Positions 1 to 6,474 of a stretch of DNA of 12,784 bases are shown here, in pieces (position 1 is the first letter of the stretch; every line of letters begins with the position of its first letter). The notes beneath the pieces are model-generated. The model did not search any database, was not told the DNA's origin, and saw only the letters and a program-made list of their open reading frames with translations. Position numbers and translations under genes: made by a program. This DNA is from F23-D06 sp002392325 (GTDB lineage: Bacteria > Bacteroidota > Bacteroidia > Bacteroidales > WCHB1-69): the NCBI GenBank assembly GCA_946624065.1, contig CAMORT010000060.1, positions 1 through 12,784 on the forward strand. Direction: 5' to 3'.

Positions 1-3000
1 TGAGTGTTGGCTATAACAGATTGCCAAGCGGAACTGTTCGAAGGTGTGTAGTAAACTGTCCAAGAGTTGTGTGAAGGATCGTTGTCAATCCAAGAAATAT
101 CGGCGGCGATGTCGCTGATGTTGGACGCTGTAACGCTGTTTTTCACAGGAGACGGACACTGAGGAGCAATTTCCACGGTGAAGTCGTCCAAGTTCCAAGA
201 TTGGCTGGCTGAAGTGTTCGTATAACGGAGGGCAATTCTACCGGTGGTGGCCGTTACACTGTTGAAATCAAACGGTCCCATATAATTGCCGTTGCCGGCA
301 CTAGCGCTACCACGCTCGCCGGGTCTTCCGGCATCGCTCAACAACTCAAATGAGTTGGGATTGTCAATATTTGTGATGACACCGACTTCCAGAGTTCCTG
401 TGCTAGGATTCGTGGATGTTGCCCAGAAGGAAAGACGCAACTCATGAATGTCATTGGTGAATTCTGGTAACACCATCATGTTGGTGCCGCCCTTCATTTC
501 GGCAGAATAGACACCGGAGTGGCAGGATTCCCCGTGGGTGCCATATACGAACGGTCCATGGTAGTATGTGTCTGTGATAGGAGTTGCCCAACAGCGGAAC
601 GGAAGTTCACCAGTGCCGGTATAGGATTCGAAGTCCTCGAACCACGGTGTGGAAGATGTGACGGTGATGGCATCGCAATCGGTGGTGAAGGTGCCGCCAG
701 TCCAATAACTGTATTCGCCGCCACCGCAGTCAGAGCGCATACGATAGTTGTAAACAGTGTTGCTGGTAAGGTTGGTGAGTGTGGCAGGTGATGCCGTTAC
801 GGAGCCGAAGCTGTTCCAAACGGTGTCAGATGCCGTCTTGTATTCGATTTCCCAAGCAGTCTCCTGGTATCCAGCCACCCAGTTGATATCGGCGGAGTTT
901 GCCGTGACATTAGAAACATTGGTATTCGGAGCGACACAGGTGGTGGTAGTGTCACAACCAGCGCCAAATATCACATTATTACGGGCAGAGGTGGAGGTTC
1001 CACTAGCGGGTGTGGAGGAGGTGCTATAAGGATTGTTGTCATTGTAATTGTATCTGGATGCCTGGAAAGGAGCAGTGTGCGAACGCCAAGAGTTTCCACT
1101 GGTCCATGTTCCGGTCTCATCAATCACTATCAAAAGCAGATTGTCAGTACCGTTATAACTGAACGGTGTGGAGAACTGGAAGGTGTTCAGACCGGTGTGA
1201 AGTGTGGGTGAACCCGTATATACAAGCTGTGCGTTTGTTGCGGGAATCCAGTTTCCGGATGTGCTTTCCGTGGTATGCATCATGTAAATCTTGTAACTTC
1301 TGGAGGTGCTGAAAGCGGCCATGTCTAAGGTGATGGACTCGATGGTTCTCGGTGTTCCAATCTCAGATGCAAGGAAGAGTTGTTGTGAGTATGAGTAGTT
1401 GTAAAAACTGTAAGAGGGCAGATAACTGTTCGCATCAGTGCCGGTACCGATAGTGAAATCACCACCCACCAAACAGTTGGTGTGGAAGGTGATGGTGGTC
1501 CAATCGCCTGTAGTGCTGTTGTCGCAGTTGGGTCTTACGCGCAGATCATAATAGGTGGAGAAGTTCAAACCGCCTAACAGATAGGTGTTGCCCGTGATGT
1601 TGTTGATGGTTGTCCAGTTGTCTTGACCACCTTCTGAGTATTCCAGCGTGTAGTCTGTCGGGGTGCCGAAATGTCCAACACTCCAGGAAACTTCTGCGGA
1701 GGTGCCTGTGATGTTGTTGACTTCCAAGTTGTTGACAGGAGAACAATCCGGAGCGATATCAATGGTTACATCGTCAATGTAAAAACCGCAACTGGAAGCA
1801 TTGGAAACACGGAAGGCGATATATTTGCCGTTTCCAGTGTAGTTGTTGAACGTGACATATTGTTCAGCATAAGCATAGGTGTTAGAAGAAGACAAGTCGA
1901 TAGTATCAATAGTCACGAAAGTGGTAGGATCGGTCTTGTCAGTCATTACACCCACTTCCAAGGTGCCGGATGAACCAGTTCTGCAAGCCCAGAAGTTGAC
2001 CATTAGAGTGCTAACGTCAATACTTTGGTCGAATTCGGGCGAGATGGCAATGTTGAAGCAACTGGTGGTGTGGTGGAAATCAAGGAAATGAGTGCCGTTG
2101 TGTGCATAAGAGTTGCTCGGGATGTAAACATAGTGATCTGGATCGGAAGCGTAACGGTCCCAACAAACAATGTAGTTCTCTTGGCTTCCAGAGTTGTAAA
2201 GACCGGTTTCAAAATCTTCAGAATAGGGCAGGACGGTGATAGGACCGCAATCGGTACGGGCGCTGTTGCTGATTTGTGTGCTGATCAGTCCGCCACCGCA
2301 ATCCGAAAGGACATAGATGTCATATACGGTGTTGGCGTCCAAATTGCTGATGGTGAAAAATGTGTCGGTGCTGGTGAGCGCTGTGCCGCCTGTGCCGGGA
2401 GTGAATCCTTCAGGACCATATTCCACAACCCATGAATTGGCACCGCCTACCTCGGTCCAATGAATATCAATGAAGTCGGAACCGACGGAGTCGATTTGCA
2501 GGTTGACAGGGTGCTGGCAAGTGGGGATGTAGTCCAGAACAACATCATCTAAACGAACATTGTTGCTGCCGTTGCCGTTGGAAACACGGAAGGCAATGTA
2601 TTGGCCAAAGCCGGTATAGTTGGCCAGGGAGTACTCAAACAAAGAGTAATTATCACTTATAGGAAGATCAATGGTGTCCATGATTTCAAAGGAAGTGGGA
2701 TCCGTCTTGTCTGTCATAACACCAATCTCAAATATGGCAGGTGATGCGGACGTGGAAGATGTCTTTCTGGCATAGAAAGAGACTTGAAGCGTGTTAATGC
2801 CGATGCTGGCATCCACTTTAGGCATAATGGCGATATTGGTAACACCGGCTCCGTCGTAGAAACGCAAAGCGTTGGGTGTGGAATGCGCGGCAGAGGTGGG
2901 GTAGAGGTAAACCGGTTTTGACGGCGTGTTGGTGTAACGATCCCAACAATAGATATACGCATCGTTACCGGAACCGTAAGCGCTGTTGTCGAAATTCTCC

Positions 3001-6000
3001 GTGTAAGGCAAGTTTATGATGTCGTCGCACTCGGTACGGAAGTCCAAAACACTGGACCAAAGACTGGTCTCGTTTGCGTCACATATCGCGCGTACACGCA
3101 CATTATACAGGGTGTTGATGTCCAATCCGGTCAGCGTGGTGGTGGAACCGGATGTGGAGGTGACGGAGTTCCAAATGGTGTCATTGTCCGCTTTGTATTC
3201 AATCTCACAATCCTGCGTGGTGTTCGGGTTGACCCAGTTGATGTCGGCAGATGTGGAGGTGATGTTGGATGCGCTAACCGTGTTCGGACGGATACAGCTG
3301 CTGTTGTCACAAGATAAGAACTTGAAGTTGTTCACTTGTGCGTAAGATGAGCCGTTGACATTGGGGTTGAACGCATCGTAAGGAGTGTTGTCACGGTAAT
3401 TGTAACGTGCCATGCCCGAAGAGGTGCTGTGTGTGCGGAAAGCACGGGAAGAAGTGTAGGTGTTGGTGTGATCGTTGAAAACAACTAACATGTTGTCTGT
3501 ACCATTGTAATTGAACATCGTGTCAAATTGGATTTCAACCCAGTTGTCCGGGGCGGAATTGTTGAAGTTGATCATTCCGGAATATACGAGTTTGAACTCA
3601 ATGTTGTGGGTGCTGGGCAGGATCCATGAACTGGATAAGTTGATGGAATCTGGAATGTTGGACAGATAGATGTCAATGTTACGGGTGTCAGCGGTAGAAG
3701 CTGTGTATTGAACGGCAAGAGCGGAAAAATCAACGGCGGTATTCTCCAGTTCGGCTGCCGTGATGATCTGCTGTGAGTAAGAGTTGCCATAGTATATGTT
3801 AGTAGGAATGTAGTTGCTTGTTGATGTGCCGTTGCCCACGGTCAAATCAATGGGAGAGTTGCAAGGCGTCATGAAAGTGAGAAATGTGGTGTCACTGCTA
3901 CTGTTGTCAATGCAATCTACAAATACACCGACTCTGTATTGGGTGAGTTCGGACAATCCTAAAATGGTGTAGGAGGTAGTCGTAGAGGTGTATGTGATGT
4001 CTGTTCCGGCTATGAGATCCTCCACATAGATATTGTACAAAGAGGCTTCACCAACCTGATTCGGACTCCATGACAAAGTGGCGTTGGTACCATATACATC
4101 GGAAACCTGCAGGTTTTCAACAGGGGAACAAGTCGGTGTCAGTTCCACTAAGATATCGTCCAAGTAAATGGAAGTGTAAGAAGAACCAATAAATCCTTTG
4201 AAAGCGATATATTCGCCACGGGCGGCATTGCCGAGATATACAACATGCTCTTCCTGGGTGTTAGTGGTGTTGTTGGTGAATGTTTGCGATGCGCGGAAAG
4301 TGGAAGCGTCCGTGGGGTCAGTCATGGTGCCCACGGTAATGGAGTTGCTGGCGTCGGACATTCTGGCATAGAAAGTTACCATCAAACTGCTGAGCGGGTA
4401 GTTGTTGGTGTCCAGCACTTTAGGCAGGATGAAATATTGTTCAGTGCTCGCCGTGTAGGAGTAGAAATAGATGGTGTTGCTGCCGCTATGAGCGTAGGAG
4501 GAATAGCTGTATGCATAAGGATAAGTGTTTGGTGTAATGCGTTCGTAGCATTCGGGAACGCTGCTGCTGGTGGCGCTTTCAAAATCTTCGCTGAACGGGA
4601 TGGAAGCGATACCGCAGCTGTCCACATAGGTAGCTTCTATTGTGTGGTTTTCGTGGATGTTATTGAAATCATAAGAGTTGTCCGTGACAAATATTCCATC
4701 CACAATAGCGCCTGTGAGATGCCAGCGTGCGGTGTTGTTGAAGTCGTAATGCACATTGCTGCCGGCGTTCACGGTGTTTATACCATTGTTGCCATAGGGC
4801 TGTACCAAGTTGTTGAAGTGAAGGGTGTCGCCCAAGTCGGTGAGAATCAGTGCGGAAATGGTGTATGTGTTGGAGAGGTAAATCTTCACTTCGCCCAGTG
4901 TTCCGTTGGGATCAACCGTGATGGTGGCGGTACCCTCACCGAAGACATCTCCGAAAATTTCAGTTCCATTCAAGGTTACGCGAGACACACGGTAATTGGC
5001 ATCTGGGGTAACCGTGAATTGTACGGTGCCTGTGCTGCCACAACCGATAGTGGTTTGGTCGGGAGTTACCGTGGCGTGAACTTGGTTGTCGCCACTGGGA
5101 ACAACGGAAGCGGTGATAACGGCCTGTGGAAAAACTGTAACCGTAGAGGTGTGTGTGAAAGAAGTGCCATTACTGGTGCCGGTTACCGTATAGGTGGTTG
5201 TGGTGGTCGGGCTCACCGTGATGGATGCTGTAGTGGCTCCGGTGCTCCATTGGTAAGAGTCATAGCCGAAAGCGGTTATCGTGACCGACTCGCCAGAACA
5301 GATGCTGACTTCAATGGGGTCCACACCTGCCATGTAGGACATCACTGGATAACCGTTGTTGATGCCGTTGTCCATCTTGAAGGCATCTCCAAGGTCTGTG
5401 ATGATAGAATCGGACTGCATGTAGGCTTGAGATACTTCAGTGCCGTTGCTGGCACCGCTGGAAGCGGATACATTACAATACGAATAACAGTTGTTCACAG
5501 AAGCACCCCAGGCAGACATGGCTCCGTGGTTGGAACCGCGATCGTTTAAGGTTCCGGCAAAATAGCAGTTTTGAAGATTGGAATGCTCGCCGCTGGCGCA
5601 AATGCCAGAAACATAATATCCAGTAATAGAACCGGTGGCACCACAATTTTGTATGTATGTGTAATAGGACGAGGTGTTGTTGTAGGCAGCACCGATGATG
5701 CAAGCACTGTTGTTGTTGCTGGTGGCATCAGTGTTGGCGGGTGCTTCCAAGCGGGCGTTCACCACTAAACAGTAGCGAATGTAAACATTACCGCTCGTAC
5801 GGGTAAAACCGGCGATAGCACCCATCATGCCGCGAGATTTCACGACAGGGTTGATCATTACTAAAGAGTCAATGGTACATGGGCTTTGAACGCATCCGAT
5901 TAAACCTCCGTGGAAAGTGTTGCCCTTGTCGCAATACAGATTGTAGATGGTGTGCCCCTGACCATTGAAGGCCCCACGGAAGGCATTACCCGTACCGGTG

Positions 6001-6311
6001 GACTCACTGGATGGGGAACCGCCGCCGATGGGCACCCAGTTGTTAGTGGAGTCACCCGTGCTGTTCAACCAAATATCGGTGGTCATGTTCAAGGTCTTGC
6101 CCTCGAATGTGGTGGTACCGCTGTTTACCAGCTGGGCTACGCCCGCAAGTTGCTCTGGAGTGGAGATGTCAAAAGTGTTTTGGGAAGCATCAAACCAGGA
6201 AATGTCGGCAGTGCCGTCCCAGATTGTCTGCGCCTGCAAATGCTGAATCGGCATTAAAAAACTCAATGCGAAAGCCAGTGTTGGGGCTAAAAATAAGTAC
6301 GTTTTTCTCAT
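1..6311 (-). CDS. Giant secreted modular adhesin-like protein (GLUG region, FnIII and cleaved-adhesin/MAM-like modules), C-terminus outside window
   Basis: The frame runs from ATG at 6311 to the window edge without a stop, giving at least 2103 residues. A signal peptide (residues 1-27, likely cut LQA|QT) indicates export. Residues about 30-330 resemble GLUG-type surface proteins (motifs EQLAGVAQLVNSG, FRGAFNGQGHTI). Residues 330-398 are an Ig/PKD-like domain (YQWSTGATT). Residues 399-565 form a bacterial-repeat-like region ending in NHTIEATYV. From 566 on, jelly-roll modules alternate with FnIII domains of about 90 residues: MAM-like 566-728, 1096-1265, 1356-1523 and 1880-2052; an unnamed SYSQQ module 818-1006 and 1614-1792; FnIII 729-817, 1007-1095, 1266-1355, 1524-1613, 1793-1879 and 2053 onward. 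MAM-like modules show FSEDFE or YSEDFE starts and IYLDD or YIDDV ends, as in cleaved-adhesin domains of Bacteroidota hemagglutinins. Adhesion or matrix binding is inferred. A type IX sorting domain is likely but cannot be seen. It appears monocistronic, with its own promoter after a terminator. Confidence 0.9.
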   Translation of the reverse strand, partial: MRKTYLFLAPTLAFALSFLMPIQHLQAQTIWDGTADISWFDASQNTFDISTPEQLAGVAQLVNSGTTTFEGKTLNMTTDIWLNSTGDSTNNWVPIGGGSPSSESTGTGNAFRGAFNGQGHTIYNLYCDKGNTFHGGLIGCVQSPCTIDSLVMINPVVKSRGMMGAIAGFTRTSGNVYIRYCLVVNARLEAPANTDATSNNNSACIIGAAYNNTSSYYTYIQNCGATGSITGYYVSGICASGEHSNLQNCYFAGTLNDRGSNHGAMSAWGASVNNCYSYCNVSASSGASNGTEVSQAYMQSDSIITDLGDAFKMDNGINNGYPVMSYMAGVDPIEVSICSGESVTITAFGYDSYQWSTGATTASITVSPTTTTTYTVTGTSNGTSFTHTSTVTVFPQAVITASVVPSGDNQVHATVTPDQTTIGCGSTGTVQFTVTPDANYRVSRVTLNGTEIFGDVFGEGTATITVDPNGTLGEVKIYLSNTYTISALILTDLGDTLHFNNLVQPYGNNGINTVNAGSNVHYDFNNTARWHLTGAIVDGIFVTDNSYDFNNIHENHTIEATYVDSCGIASIPFSEDFESATSSSVPECYERITPNTYPYAYSYSSYAHSGSNTIYFYSYTASTEQYFILPKVLDTNNYPLSSLMVTFYARMSDASNSITVGTMTDPTDASTFRASQTFTNNTTNTQEEHVVYLGNAARGEYIAFKGFIGSSYTSIYLDDILVELTPTCSPVENLQVSDVYGTNATLSWSPNQVGEASLYNIYVEDLIAGTDITYTSTTTSYTILGLSELTQYRVGVFVDCIDNSSSDTTFLTFMTPCNSPIDLTVGNGTSTSNYIPTNIYYGNSYSQQIITAAELENTAVDFSALAVQYTASTADTRNIDIYLSNIPDSINLSSSWILPSTHNIEFKLVYSGMINFNNSAPDNWVEIQFDTMFNYNGTDNMLVVFNDHTNTYTSSRAFRTHSTSSGMARYNYRDNTPYDAFNPNVNGSSYAQVNNFKFLSCDNSSCIRPNTVSASNITSTSADINWVNPNTTQDCEIEYKADNDTIWNSVTSTSGSTTTLTGLDINTLYNVRVRAICDANETSLWSSVLDFRTECDDIINLPYTENFDNSAYGSGNDAYIYCWDRYTNTPSKPVYLYPTSAAHSTPNALRFYDGAGVTNIAIMPKVDASIGINTLQVSFYARKTSSTSASPAIFEIGVMTDKTDPTSFEIMDTIDLPISDNYSLFEYSLANYTGFGQYIAFRVSNGNGSNNVRLDDVVLDYIPTCQHPVNLQIDSVGSDFIDIHWTEVGGANSWVVEYGPEGFTPGTGGTALTSTDTFFTISNLDANTVYDIYVLSDCGGGLISTQISNSARTDCGPITVLPYSEDFETGLYNSGSQENYIVCWDRYASDPDHYVYIPSNSYAHNGTHFLDFHHTTSCFNIAISPEFDQSIDVSTLMVNFWACRTGSSGTLEVGVMTDKTDPTTFVTIDTIDLSSSNTYAYAEQYVTFNNYTGNGKYIAFRVSNASSCGFYIDDVTIDIAPDCSPVNNLEVNNITGTSAEVSWSVGHFGTPTDYTLEYSEGGQDNWTTINNITGNTYLLGGLNFSTYYDLRVRPNCDNSTTGDWTTITFHTNCLVGGDFTIGTGTDANSYLPSYSFYNYSYSQQLFLASEIGTPRTIESITLDMAAFSTSRSYKIYMMHTTESTSGNWIPATNAQLVYTGSPTLHTGLNTFQFSTPFSYNGTDNLLLIVIDETGTWTSGNSWRSHTAPFQASRYNYNDNNPYSTSSTPASGTSTSARNNVIFGAGCDTTTTCVAPNTNVSNVTANSADINWVAGYQETAWEIEYKTASDTVWNSFGSVTASPATLTNLTSNTVYNYRMRSDCGGGEYSYWTGGTFTTDCDAITVTSSTPWFEDFESYTGTGELPFRCWATPITDTYYHGPFVYGTHGESCHSGVYSAEMKGGTNMMVLPEFTNDIHELRLSFWATSTNPSTGTLEVGVITNIDNPNSFELLSDAGRPGERGSASAGNGNYMGPFDFNSVTATTGRIALRYTNTSASQSWNLDDFTVEIAPQCPSPVKNSVTASNISDIAADISWIDNDPSHNSWTVYYTPSNSSAWQSVIANT
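675..1742 (-). repeat. FnIII - SYSQQ module - FnIII, second copy
   Basis: Residues 1524-1879 repeat the module order and key motifs of the copy at 4127-3027. The block lengths nearly match: FnIII 90, module 179, FnIII 87, against 89, 189 and 89 residues. It is followed by a MAM-like module, as the first copy is. Confidence 0.75.
1743..2246 (-). repeat. Cleaved-adhesin/MAM-like module 3
   Basis: Residues 1356-1523, the paired copy of the module at 3026-2517, with the same ordered motifs and the shared 17-base stretch at 1801-1817. The more distant relatives at 4616-4128 and 674-156 keep only the framework: an FE-type start, a Cys-aromatic pair (CY or CW), a VGxMT/VGxIT strand and an LDD end. 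Confidence 0.7.
2517..3026 (-). repeat. Cleaved-adhesin/MAM-like module 2
   Basis: Residues 1096-1265 form a jelly-roll-type module beginning LPYTENF, with CWDRY, MTDKTDPTSF, YIAFRVSN and LDDVV in order, and closed by PTC. It is the closest relative of module 3 (2246-1743), which has LPYSEDF, CWDRY, MTDKTDPTTF, YIAFRVSN and IDDVT. A 17-base identical stretch, on the + strand ttggaaacacggaaggc, occurs at 2578-2594 and at 1801-1817. This points to a more recent local duplication than the rest of the array. Confidence 0.7.
3027..4127 (-). repeat. FnIII - SYSQQ module - FnIII, first copy
   Basis: Three consecutive modules (residues 729-1095) have a counterpart later in the same protein at 1742-675. 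The first FnIII opens with CSPVENLQV against CSPVNNLEV in the second copy. The middle module carries SYSQQ near its start, then FNYNGTDN and RYNYRDNTPY, matched by SYSQQ, FSYNGTDN and RYNYNDNNPY. The second FnIII carries SADINWV, EIEYK and IWNS, matched by SADINWV, EIEYK and VWNS. The match is at protein level; DNA identity is patchy, so the duplication is old. Confidence 0.75.
4614..5345 (-). other. Ig/PKD-like domain and bacterial-repeat region of the giant protein
   Basis: This segment separates the N-terminal GLUG-like region from the cysteine-bounded module array. The first part, about 5323-5119, encodes a short Ig/PKD-like domain with the pattern CSGESVTI, YQWSTGATT and TTTYTVTG. This pattern is common in Bacteroidota surface proteins, where it acts as a spacer. 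The second part, about 5118-4617, encodes two loosely similar sub-domains (VTPDANYRVSRVTLNG, then HTIEATYVDS) that resemble bacterial-repeat domains. The domain names rest on motif recognition only. Confidence 0.55.
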
Positions 6312-6346
6312 ATTTGTTGATTTTTAGTGGATATTTTTTGAAGTTT

Positions 6347-6354
6347 CAAAAATA
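6347..6354 (-). promoter_or_regulatory. Bacteroidota -7 promoter element for the giant secreted protein
   Basis: The minus strand reads TATTTTTG, an exact match to the TAnnTTTG -7 consensus of the Bacteroidota primary sigma factor. It ends 35 bases before the ATG at 6311. A TTG lies at 6380-6378, but the spacing to the -7 box is 23 bases, slightly longer than the usual 19-21, so the -33 element is uncertain. The bases just before the ATG are A-rich, with no Shine-Dalgarno sequence, as is typical in this phylum. Confidence 0.65.
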
Positions 6355-6360
6355 CTATAT

Positions 6361-6380
6361 TTGCGTTATTAAAAACGCAA
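6361..6380. promoter_or_regulatory. Perfect inverted repeat in the promoter region, possible operator
   Basis: The repeat is TTGCGTT, six bases, AACGCAA. It lies immediately upstream of the -7 box on the minus strand, so it covers the spacer and the presumed -33 region. No T-run follows it on the minus strand, so it is not a terminator. Its position fits a binding site for a dimeric regulator, which is an inference only. Confidence 0.4.
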
Positions 6381-6406
6381 TGTTAATAACTTTTGATATT
6401 ATACCC

Positions 6407-6438
6407 AAAAAAGCCGACAGAATTACCCTGTCGGCTTA
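6407..6438 (-). terminator. Rho-independent terminator of the EF-G gene
   Basis: On the minus strand AAGCCGACAG (6438-6429) pairs perfectly with CTGTCGGCTT (6420-6411) across an 8-base loop, and six Ts follow, counting the end of the arm. It lies 36 bases after the EF-G stop. No T-run follows the hairpin on the + strand, so it works in the minus direction only. It isolates the giant secreted-protein gene from upstream transcription. Confidence 0.9.
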
Positions 6439-6474
6439 ATATGGTTTACTTTGCCCAGTGTTGTATTTTACAAG

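Noticed and set aside
4245..5549. Long open frame on the + strand (434 codons) opposite the giant protein gene
   Set aside because: It lies wholly antisense to a continuous, domain-rich minus-strand frame, and its translation is Val/Gly/Cys/His-rich without recognisable motifs. It is a codon-composition shadow.
1..6311. Possible CRISPR or short tandem repeats in the repetitive left half
   Set aside because: The repetition is at the level of protein domains of about 90-190 residues. There are no short identical repeats with regular spacers.
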